From NCBI GenBank assembly GCA_963576735.1, contig OY755186.1:12325970-12389969 (forward strand): a stretch of 64,000 nt of DNA, read 5' to 3'. Positions 1-12,600 of the stretch are shown here, in pieces. Under the pieces are notes generated by a model. It made no database searches. It was not told the origin of the DNA and saw only the letters and a list, made by a program, of their open reading frames with translations. Every line of letters begins with the position of its first letter. Position 1 is the first letter of the stretch. The position numbers and the translations under genes are program-made. Source of the stretch: Bedellia somnulentella. Its lineage: Eukaryota; Arthropoda; Insecta; Lepidoptera; Bedelliidae.

Positions 1-634
1 ATTTACAATACATATAAATACATGTACTAGCTTTAAGATGTTACATAGTAAGAACAAGAAATTGATTGTTGAGAGGCTGATTGTTTCGTTTGCTGATATA
101 AAACTAGTAAGTCTTACTACTAAATAACAAAATAAATAGCTTTCATGATCACATTCATAGAAATATTACTTTTCTTCAAGAATAACAATGTCTTGCAATT
201 TTGAAACAGAGGTTTCTGTCGAATTTTTGTTATAATTATTGCAGAAATATATAATAAAAAAAACATTTTAACCTAGTAACTCGTACCATTTCATTTGGAT
301 ATTTGTCGGAGCACAATTTAAGTTAAAAGACTATCATCCAAATATCAAAATAAAACTATGTACAAAATAAGAATTAAATATTTTCCCTAAAAGTTATGTC
401 GCCATCTTGCGGATATATAGAACTCGTTCAGTCAATCATTTACTCAGAACAAATGTGATTAGTTATTGGAAAAAGTTACGTATTGATCGTAATTCAAAAA
501 TGGAATTGGAATAAAAAATTCAAATCACGTTCGGAATCATGACTGCCAGTGCTAATGGCCATCAAGGTGTCCAAAAAGGTTTGTATAGTTTTGCGACAAT
601 GATCAAATTTGAAAGGGGCCTACCTATTTTAGGG
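1..634. other. Flank 3' of NDUFS1, no gene seen
   Basis: AT-rich DNA downstream of the NDUFS1 stop codon on the minus strand. It must hold the 3' UTR, but I see no clear minus-strand AATAAA signal, so the transcript end is not placed. No ORF of interest and no repeat that I recognise. Confidence 0.4.
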
Positions 635-3600
635 TTAATATGGCGACTGTTTCTGTTTGAGAACGGCTTGCACGCACTTGGCCATGGTGGGCGAGGCGCG
701 ACTGATCGAGTCCGTCATGTAGAAATCTTCCAATTTCTTCAGCTGCACGTCCAACTTACCTGATACCGGTTTCTTGAGTTTCTGTTGACAATAAAATAAT
801 GATTATTAAAGGAACAAGGCAATGTTTTCTATTCAAATTAGTAAAGAAATACACATATTAGCCTTCAACTGATTATCATAAAACTTAATCAACATTCGCA
901 AAGTAGTGTCGGCTTAGAATGGCACTACCCCATTTCTTCCGGTGGGTGTACGTAAAAGGCGACTAACGGTATTGGGGCTTTTAAGGGATTTTTGGGCGAT
1001 GCGGCTGGAGACCCATCACCAACAACCTTTATTTCATCATCTTTTCCCCACACAACTTCCAAAAGTGGCTAAGGAATTTCTAATTCCCTAGCTCTGGCTA
1101 CCCCTTCAAGGGATTTATAGCCGTGAGTATATGTATGTATGTATGTATGCAATCAACATGTTTTGTATTTCCAATCGCTATAAATCACAGATTTCAGTAA
1201 TTATTGGTACCCTTACAAACAACGTAATACAAACCTCTCCAAGTGCCCTCGCCTGCGCGTAGTAGTTGTTGATCTGCAAGTCCCCGTAGTTGACCAGCGT
1301 GGGGCTGACGTCGGCGAGACGGCCGCGGACCTCGTCCAGGTTGTCGTACGGCAGCGGGGAGCCCAGCACTTCGGATAGAGCTCTGTAACAAGATACGCTA
1401 TTAGAATATACCTAGCTAGGGGATTTGGTAAACTTAGTACGTAAGCTTAACATAGTATCTGCGACTTATTGATTAACTAACTGACCCGACAGACTTCGTA
1501 GTGTCAAATTTGCTTATGACAAAGCTTAAGGCGTTTTCCGGTACTCTTAGTTCAATCAGGCGTGAATATTTTATTAGTCAAATTTTTCGGGGATAAAAAG
1601 TATTCTATATTATAATTTGGGTCATTACATTATCTAGCATTTGGCAAAATTTTATTCACATACATTATGCACTTGAGGAACCTTTTTGCCTCAAAAATAC
1701 AAACATCTAAACTTTCACATTTATAATATTAATAGGATTACAACGGTGAGATAAACCCCTTATAAATATCAATTTCTGTCGCAGTCGCAGAAATCAAAGT
1801 TTCGGAGTTTATCAAGTGTATGCTATGTCAGTTTAAAGCTATTGTTTAACCTTGGAAGCGGCGAGTGCGCGAAGAGTTTATTTTAACAAAAGTTAGAAGA
1901 GGCACAGACAAAATGATAGTAGTTTGCTGAGAATTGTCGGCTTCGAATAACACTAGTCCTTTTAATCCTTTAAAAGTTGTGTAAGTACATGTATGTTATT
2001 TGTTTGATCAAAAGACATTCCAACTCAAAGGACAAAATGACGTAGCAGCCCGACGGGCGACCGCTGCTTCGGGAACTCGCGCGCTTGTCGGGGTCGCGTA
2101 TCTTGCGCCCGGCCCTTGCACTGCCCACCGCCCCGACATCGGTCCCGAGGGTGAGGTGCGTATCACGTATCATCACCCTCCCACCCCCTCCTTAGTGGCC
2201 AATCCCCAGCAATGGGGATCCCTTCCCCCTTATCGCCTGGGGAGGTGCCCAATGACCGGGGGGGACTATGCCCCCCGTGAAGAAGCTGGACTATGGCAGA
2301 AATACCGACGCCCGTCCCGCGCGTGGATGATCCGTTTCCACTACACTGTCAAATGAGTCCATATCAACATAGGCGAGCCGTAAACACCCACACCCACAGT
2401 ATATAACCGCTCTCTCACCGTGTGATACGTGCCGCTCTTCTCCGTGTACGCTATGTACTAAACACACACATCTACACAACCGCGCAGTATAAAAGCGCTC
2501 GCTCACCGTATGATCTTCCAGTCGTCGCGCGCCAGGCCGGGCGGCGTGACGGCGGGCAGCGTGTGTTGCGCGCGCCCCTCCGCATTCACGTACGTGCCGC
2601 TCTTCTCCGTGTACGCGGCGCCCGGGAGCACTATGTCCGCCACGCTCGCACCCACGTCGCCGTGGTGGCCTAGCGGACACATAATTATACAAGTTAGATA
2701 ACACCCATTACGCACTGGCGACTTAGCAGTTAAATCACAGCCGAATATAACTGCGAAATTATATTATAAAAGAAAAAAACATCTGATGACTTATGAAGAA
2801 GCACCGAAGCACTTGTTTCATCATGTATTCCTGTTATCCCTCATCAGGGACATAGGGCCCTAAGAAGAGATCTCCATTTTTCTCGATCTTGTGCGGCAGC
2901 TTCCACTTGTTTACCCTTGTTTACCTTAGTAAATAATAACGTTATCTTTAGCCAAAGATTCTGTGGTAACAACACCGGAATCAGCCCCAAGTAGATACAC
3001 CACTTTGGGTCTGAAGTTCAGCACTTTGTTATACTCAGTCATACAACATCAACTAAATAGAAAAAAAGCACTTCCATAACAACCTAATTTATTTAAAACA
3101 CTAAAACTACCACCGACTACCCCGCTCAAAATATTACATATTTTATTATACATATATATATACATGTACATATATACATATTATATAATTAGTTTTACCT
3201 TGGTAAATAACAATGGTGTCTTTAGGCAAAGATTCTCTGGTAACGACTCCAGCATCAGCCCCAAGTAGATACACCACTTTGGGTCCGGAGTTCAACACTT
3301 TGCCGACGCCCGCCTTGTAACCCATGTCCAAGGCGGCCACTTGCGAGGCTGTCTTTTGGAGAACGTTTAGAACCTACAGAAAACAAAAAATAATAATAAA
3401 ATTTGCTGTGTAGTGTCGGCTTAGAATAGCACTACCCCATTTCTTCAGGTGGGTGCACGTAAGAGGCGACTATTGGGACTATTAAGGGATTTTCGGGCAA
3501 TGCGGTTGGAGACCCATCACCAACAATCTTTATTTTTACCATCTTTTCCCCACTCAACTTTCCAAAAGTGGCTGAGGTATTTCTGGTTCCTTAGCTCTGG

Positions 3601-6600
3601 CTAAGGATTTTCCCCTTCTAGGGATTTATAGCCGTGAGTATATGTATGTATGTAGAAAACTAAAAAGTTTAACGAAGGTTAAAAGTAGTGAAAAAAATCC
3701 ACGCCCGCATTTCTTACTAATATTGTGCAGATGCACTGTTTCAGGAGATAATTTTGGATACTAAAATGATTTCGCAATTTATATTTATGGCAAATTACAA
3801 TATTTCAGAGTGACAAAGGCTAATTTATAACATCCCACAAAATAAAGAAAGTCATTTGTGGGTAATCAGATTTGAAATGTGTGCACAGTGTGCAATATAA
3901 TTGAAGACGTACATATTAGTATCTGCCGTAGTTTTAAAGTAGTCTTATTTTACAATATATTTTATCAACCTACTCCTTCAATGCAACATTTACCTTCCAA
4001 TTTTTATCTTCTAATTTCTCTTGAAGCTTCAGTGCTAATTCCTGTGTATGTGCCAACAAAGCGGGTCCTTCTTCCGTTTGCAATTGATCAGCCCCAAGAA
4101 TCACAATGGGGCGTTTTGCTTCTTGCAGCCTCTTGAGAATAGGATTTGAGGAAGCACCATTTGACAGCTCTTTTAACACTGATGCAGATTCTCCAACATG
4201 CTGGAATAAACAAATAATATCAAGATTTAGCACACCAATAAAAGAGATCACAGAATGCAAGACATTGACACGTCAGGACAGGCAATTGCTGAATCAAAAT
4301 TATGAGAATTATTGGGGCGATATATTATGAATGAAGTTCAAAACTTTAATTATAACTATTTATTCCTTCTAATAAATAGTTTCGTATAGTTGATTTCGTA
4401 TACATTGGTCCTTCGAATCAAATGTATTTTGTATTATTAACTAACTTCAAACCAATCGGCACAAGTGACGGTAGTTGCTTAAAAATCAACAATGTATTAA
4501 TACTTTGAAAACCTAACTTAAACAAAATTTAAATTTGTTAAACACTGAACGAATACTTACGGTATAATCGTAAGTGAGATCAACTTTCGGTCCAATCAAT
4601 GCAACATCTGTGTCCTTATGTACGTATGCTTTGCGAATACGGGCGTTGAGCAGAGGAGCTTCGAAACGAACGTTTGTCCCAATCAATAGAACAAAATCGG
4701 CATCTTCCACATCTACAAGGGAAAATCCCACTTTTAAAAAGACTGTTCCGTAGTAAATCATATAAACGAATGACATACCTAACTATTAGACAAAAATTAG
4801 AAGCGCATTGAAAATAAAAAATATGAAGCGTTAATTATTGATTAATTGATAAGTTTACAAGGGAACTTCAACACATACAAGTAAAAAGTACTTATATAGA
4901 TCTGGTTCGGAGGCAATTAGGTCACCGTAAATGCTAAGTTTTAGTGATGGTAGTACTATCTTTCATATAAATATTAAAGTCATATATCTTGTGAATTAAA
5001 TTAACGAATAGAATTTAAATTTGAACCAACATAAAGACTATAAAATGTGCTTTCCCAAAATTAATTACATCTTCGCAACATCATCTTTCTGTCTATAAGC
5101 TGATCAATTAATGCTATCATTTTACCTACCGAACATGTTTAACATATACTTACTAGCGATCCCAGTGTTAAGCAGGTAGGAAGAGCGCAGATCTATTCCA
5201 GCGCCATCTAGCGGGAAGTACTGCTCAGTGCAAACATGTTCAGAACCCAGTTTGTTGAGCAGATCTTTGAGAGCCACGAGAGATTCGGCGTCGGCCATAC
5301 CTCCCGCTACTGCTACCAGCTGTATAAAGATTTTTTGGTTGGTCAGAGAACTATTAATAAATAAATTTTACTGTATAAACATACATATTATAATCATGGC
5401 TATAAATCCCAAAAGGGCTTCACAAGTAGAACTTGGGAAGTTAATTGAGGAAATTATGGTTAAAATATTAATAATTAGTTGTCATATTGGCAAATGTATC
5501 ACCCACCATCAACTTAAAAGGACCCAGGAGAACATAGATAGCGCAAGTTTTAAACCATACAATAAATCATTAAGCGTCAGGTATGAAAATTTCTGACACA
5601 ATGCCACCACACTACACATTATGTTCATATATGCATGCCATTAGTAGCAAATCATGAATTGCAAATGTCTGCTACTGAATGGCATGTCCCCTATCTCATA
5701 GTTCCCAAACTGTATTTAACAACATAACTGTCTCATGTTTCTCAGATAAAGAGATTTTTTATCATCAACTAATAGATACTGCTGGACATAGGCCTCCCCA
5801 ATTTTTCCCACAAGGATTGGTCTTGTGCTACCCTGCCCTAGTGCGACAACATTATTTTTTTTCATTCTTTCTTATTTACAACAAGCTGACCCAACAGACT
5901 TCATACTGTCCAAATGTATTTGACATTCACTTGATATATGTCATCAAATTGTCATATTTAGCCGACCCGCTGTGGGTCTCTGTCATGCGATGAGAAAACC
6001 GATATTTTTAATAGTATCCTCACAACTTTTCCCCTATCTCAATATCTAAGAACATTCGCCTACTTCAAAGTAACACTTTGCAAAAAGAATCATTATAATC
6101 GGTTTTGCCGTTTTCGAGTTTTGCGCTTAGCAACACATTTAACGATCCATTTTTATTATAAAGAAGATAAATAATGTTGCTAGTTGAAATAGCAAATGCA
6201 ATAAGCAACAATTACCTTATCAGCAGGGCAACCCTTAATCGCCTGTGCTGTGGCCACCATAGCCTCTTCCCAATCGACAGCGACCAAGTTGCCCCTGGAA
6301 TCCTTCACCATCGGAGTCACCAAGCGCTGGCGTTTCAATCCATCGCATGCAAAGCGAGACTTGTCTGATAACCATTCCTCGTTGATTTCCTATAACATAT
6401 GAAGAGATGTTGTAAGAAAATAAAATGTTTGAACCTATTGCCATGAGTTTGTTGCACTAAAGGACAATGGACTTCAATATTCTTCTTTTACTTTTCACTA
6501 CAAATCACCAACCAAATATCCCAGCCCAAATAGATATGAATAATTCATTTATGGGCGCACCCTTGGTATAATTTAGCACAGTAGGTAACAAATTGGATCA

Positions 6601-9600
6601 TTAATAGTTTGTTCTTTTAGGAGAAGAATAAAAGAGCATGTGTGAGAAGAATAATGAAGCAAGGAAGCGAGAGAGATTTATCAAGATTGTGCTAAGTGGC
6701 AATCGTTAGTCTCTGTCTATCCCAATGGGATTAATGGCCGTGAGTATAAGTAAGTTTTAACTGTCAAATAGTTCATGAATGCAATTAATTTCCTACCAGT
6801 GACTGATTGTGGCATCCTTACCTGATTAGTTATTGAAGTTCATCATAAAGAAATATTACAAATACAATCGTTAGCCACTGGAACTCAAAGATTGGAGAGA
6901 CCTCTCCTTAATGTATGATGGAGTTTAAGTATGGGGCTTGCTATAAGCTGGACTTACGATTTAACCAAGGTATAAACTATGCATAAAACTTACTTCATTA
7001 GTCCTGGGTAGAATACGAAGTACTTCGTTAGTTCTTGTCGCAACAACAATGTTACTGCCAAGTGAGTCGAGGACGTCAATAGAGTCAATCTGAAAAAAAA
7101 ATGAAGACTTTTATAAAAATCTTATTTTATCTTTTGTGACCACAAGAGGCTTACTTATATATGTTTACTTAAATAACAGTTTTTCATAAATGTATGAATG
7201 AACCAATGTAACATAGCATATATCAATAGTTATAGTAGTTGTTATTCTCTCTTCTATTTTAGCTTCCTCAGTTTAGTTCAGATTTTAAAAAAAATTACAT
7301 TAATTACATATATTAATAACTTACCCTCCTGGTCTCCCAAGGCCTAGCTGCGAAGCTGTAGGGTTTGGAAGTCAGAGCTCCAACTGGACACAGATCAATC
7401 ACATTTCCAGATAACTCGGAAAGGAACATTTTCTCTACGTATGTGCCCACCTTTAAAAATACAAAGAAAAATGTTAAATCAATTTTAAAATATTACATAC
7501 ATAAGTACTAACATCCCAAAAAGGGTAACCAGGGCAAGTAAATAACACAGCCACTTTTGGAAGTTGAATGGGGAAAAGGGAAAGGATGGTTAGTGTATAT
7601 ACAGGGTGTCCCAAGAAATAGTGTCAAGCGGACGCCCAAGGACAGAATACCCCTAGGGGTACCCGAATTACCCCCATGTATGTTCTGCGACTTTTTGTAG
7701 TTTTCGAGATATAATTTGTTTTTTGGGCTTTGGATCAAATAGAAAATGTACTCAAAAAGGCAGGTGTCCGTAGTACAAAGAATAAAAGAGCATGTATGAA
7801 AAGATTGATGGATGTGAATGAAGCTAGAGAGGTTTGCCAGGATCGTACAAAGTGGCGATCGATAGTCTTTGCCTACCCCAATGGGAACTAACGGCGTGAG
7901 AATATGTATGTATGTATGATTTTTTTTCATATTTTTTGTTAAACCTTGGCTTATTTGACATTATTGGTCACAGAGACATCAATTGTTGAGATACAAGCTT
8001 GATTTTTTTTTCTGAAATAGGTGAACAGTAGCACTTGCAAAAACAAAAGCATTCGTGAGCCGATATGCTACTATTAGGCCATTAAAAAAATGTTGAATCC
8101 AAAGTTTGTTAAAATGTTTAAATTAAAGATCTCTTTTGAAACGATTTAAAAAAAAACTTATCCCAAAAATGTCTATAAAATTATTTTTTAAAACTTGCCA
8201 ATTTCGTCAGCTATTTGCCATGTAAATTTGATTGAGCTATCTCCACGACTTCATACTTGAAAAAATGTTTGAAACACAGTAAGTCGAAAAAACTTAATTA
8301 ACAGATTGGGCCGAATAAAACTAAAAAAATGTTATTATTGATTGTTTATTATTAAATCACAAAAAGTTTTCGAAATGTCGCCCTTCCTGCTCGATACAAA
8401 TTCTACATCGCCTTAAAATGCTAAAATGCCAATGGGACTAATGGGCCCCCCACGGCCGATCCACTTGCCTGGCCGCCACGGTCTCCCGACTTAAACCCCC
8501 ATCGATTTCTTCGTTTGGGGGTATTATAAAGAATTAGTTTACGCCAAGGATATCAGAAACATAGCGGAACTACGAACAAACTAAGACAAGCAGAAGAAAC
8601 AATAAAAAGCAACAGGGTAGCATTCTTACGACTAAAAGATTTTTTTTTATGGCGATGTAGAATTTGTATCGAGATTTAGGAGACATTTTTAGGATAAGTT
8701 TTTTTTTAAATCGTTTCAAAAGCTATCTTTAATTTAAACATTTTAACAAACTTAGGATTCAACATTTTTTTAGTGGCTTAATAGCAGCATATCGGCTCAC
8801 AATTGCTTTTGTTTTTGCAAGTGCTACTGTTCACCTATTTCAGAAAAAAAAGCTTGTATCTCAACAAATGTCTCTGTGGCCAACAATGTCAAATAAGCCA
8901 AGGTTTAACAAAAAAATATGAAAAAAAATCATATCTCGAAAACTACAAAAAGTCGCAGAACATACATGGGGGTAATTCGGGTACCCCTAGGGGTATTCTG
9001 TCCTTGGACTTCCGCTTGACACTATTTCTTGGGACACCCTGTATAGTGATAGGTCAGATAAGTATCTTTTTTTTGGGTTAGATCACAGAATCTTTGGATC
9101 TAAAATACTAAACCTAGGATTTAAATGTTTTAATTACATTTTCTTATATAATACTATACTACATTCTAGCCATTAATTTTTCAAATGAAGTTGTCATACT
9201 CATTAGCTACATGAAATAAATATATAGGATTAATGGTAATGAGTAGTAGAAAAATATGAAAACATAGCATAGATTTCTTGTTCAAAATACTTATGATAAT
9301 GTATAAGATGTGAAATGCGAACCTCAAGAGTTCCGACAAATGATTGCATAGCCCTATATCTCCTAATATATGATCGAATTTCAAATTCTTAGGTACAGAA
9401 GTTTTGCCTGTGAGTAATTCTGAGTAAGTAGGTAAAAATAAGATCTCAATTTTATATAGGAATAAGTTAATTTTGTTAGTTAATTGTATATATTATTTAT
9501 ATTTTATTCAAAAATCTAACTAGTTATATTACATCCTGAAAGGAACCCTTGGATCGAATTTCAAATTCATAGGTACAGTAGTTTTTCCTGTGCGTGATTG

Positions 9601-12600
9601 TAAGTAAGTAGATAAAAATAAGGTCTCAATTTTATGTATTAATAAGTTAATTTTGTTACTTAGTTTTATATATTATTTATTTTTTTATTTAAAAATCCAA
9701 CTTACTAGCTAACTTACATCCTGAAAGGAACCCTTGGATTTAATTTCAAATTCCTAGGTACAGTAGTTTTGCCTGTGCGTGATTCTAAATAAGTAGATGA
9801 AAATAAGGTCTTAATTTTATATTATTTGAAGCAAACAGAATTAAAACTAACCTGCATATCGGAACCACGTCCAGTGGTACCCAAGTCATCAACACCGGCC
9901 ACTTCTGAAGCAAATCTTATACAACGGGTGCAGTGAATGCATCTGGTCATCACAGTTTTAATCAGAGGGCCTACATCTTTGTCTTCAACAGCCCTGAAAC
10001 AAGATTGTGAGACATGAAGTAGGAATTTGAGAGTGATATGTTTAATTAATTACCAGAAAAACCTTTTACTAATATCACCTAGCTCGAATGAAGCTTAATG
10101 AACTTAATGAAGCTCGAAAGGTTTGCCATGATCGTACGAAATGGCGACCAATAGTCTCTACCTACCACAAATGGGAACTAATGGTGAGTGAGAGATGAGT
10201 ATATATATGTGTAGCGGCGCGCTATCAATACACAATGACGCGCATTACATAGAAAGGCTGACAGTGCAAGAAAAATCACATTCCACAGTGACATGTAACT
10301 AAGGAACATACATCACACTCGTCATCGAGACTCGCCATACAAATCCTACATTGCGGTATCAAAGTTTCTAAAATACTTAGTATATATACAAGTTCCAACT
10401 TAATACAGTTGGACTGCGGTCCCCAGGCACACCAACAGCCTGGCGGAAGATCTTCCCTTTTCCTCTTCATATATTTGATTAGTTCACCATAAGTTAAATG
10501 AATTTTAATAGAATGGACGTTTTACAATCTGAATATGTACATACATACATACATATAGTCACGGCTATAATTCCCCAGAAAGGGTAGCCAGAGCTAAGGA
10601 ATTAGAAGGCCACTTTTGGAAGTTGAGTGGGGAAAAGATGTTAAAATAAAGGTTTTTGGTGATGAGTCTCCAACTGCATCGCCCAAAAATCCAATAAAAA
10701 GCCCCAATACCCTTAGTCGCCTCTTACGACACCCGTGGGTAGAAAGGGGTAGCGACATTCTAAGCCAGCACTACATGGCAATATGTACTATGTCACAATT
10801 TCTTATTAAATATTTTTGATAAAATGTATGCTAGCAGTTTTCCATGAATCTATGGTATGGAGATTTAATTAATTAAAGTAATAAGTCTTTTCATCAATCA
10901 ATTATTTCTTTACTGTCTACCTTTTGTTTCTTTGTGCTATATTTGATATAATTACATTAGTTTGTCTAAGTCAATTTTAACGAAAAAGGTAGCTCTTAAA
11001 ATTAGATAGTACAAACTTAAACAAATTCATAAATAAAAGAGTACCTTTTCCCAGAAAAATGAATATCTGTGAATCTGCTCTTGTCAGAACCAAAGGCCAT
11101 AGATTGATCTTGCAGGTCGCACTCCCCTCCTTGATCACAAATGGGACAATCTAGAGGATGATTCACCAATAAGAATTCCATTACACCTTCACGCGCTTTT
11201 TTTGTGAGATCCGAGTTGGTCTTCACCCGCATTCCTTTCATCACCGGATATGCACAGGCAGCTATTGGCTTGGGAGACTTTTCAACTTCAACAAGACACA
11301 TTCTGCAATTTCCAGCTACTGCAAGTCTCTCATGGTAACAGAAACGCGGTATCTCAACACCAGCTAAAGCAGCAGCCTGAAATAATAGAAAAATACTTAT
11401 ATGCAAAGTTGAAATATGGTACATACAATACTATTCCTATAAAAATTCCTAAGCCACTTTTGGAAGTTGCGTGGGGAAAAGATAGTGAAATAAAGGTTGT
11501 TGGTGATGGGTCTCCAACTGCATCGCCCAAAATTCCCTTAAAAGCCCCAATACGGTTAGTTGCCTCTTACATACACCCACCGGAAGAAATGGGATAGTGC
11601 TATTCTAAGCCGACACTACGCAGCAAAAGTAATAATAAATAAAGAATAAAATAAATATGTGGACATATACACAGATCAAGTCAGCCCCAAACTAAGTAAG
11701 ACTTCCATTATGGGATACTAATGCATCAATATATTTAATATTATATAATACACATAATCAAAACCATCCAAGTCTAAGAAACAATATTATACAACCAATG
11801 GTTGCTCTGATTTATAGTATTCACAATGTGATATAATCATCACATGAGGTTCAGAAGTAGTATCTCTGTGACCACTTTGAGAATTAACAGTGTGAATGTT
11901 GAATATGAGTCATTACCATAATGTTGGATTCTAAGAATAATCATGATCAACTACACTTAAAAGAATGCAAGAGGAGATTAAGATTAGTCTCTTACAACTT
12001 TTGATGGTAAAGTTCTGAACAAGGAGACAATTCCCAAAAACATATAAGAGTTAATGCATAAAAGCATGAACAGTTAAAAGAATGCCTTATTCTTTTTTAT
12101 TGGTAAATTTATTGAAGTAATAATTTTATTTATTCAAGGCTATCATTAAGTAAAAGGTAAGATTTTATTGAGATTATTCCTATTTGCCTTTTATATGATG
12201 ATCATTACAGCTGTACTATTTGCACCAACATTATTTACTATCTATCTATACTTAAAACAATATGGAACTTTTTTATTAGAATACTATTGCCAAAATTAAA
12301 CTCTGTGGTAAACAAGCAACATACATACATACATATTCTCACGCCGTTAGTTCCCATTGGGGTAGGCAGAGACTATCGATCGCCACTTTGTACGATCCTG
12401 GCAAACCTCTCTGGCTTCGTTTACATAAATAAAGATAGAAAAAGGAATGTTGAGATGGTTTGGGCACATAGAGAGGATGGATGACAGTAAATTGGTGAAA
12501 GAGATATATAGAGCCAATGTGGAAGGTAATGTTAGTAGAGGACGACCTCGGAGGACACATTTGGATCAAATAGAAAATGTGCTCAAAAAGGCAGGTGTCC

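Noticed and set aside
2000..2704. Overlapping ORFs on both strands around the GC-rich intron block
   Set aside because: GC-rich DNA opens frames by chance; the only real coding here is NDUFS1 exon 2507-2669 on the minus strand.
10276..10470. Minus-strand 64-residue ORF with [19 protein letters not shown]-like spacing
   Set aside because: Only half a RING-type pattern, no splice-linked partner seen, and it lies inside an NDUFS1 intron between repeats; not enough to call a gene.
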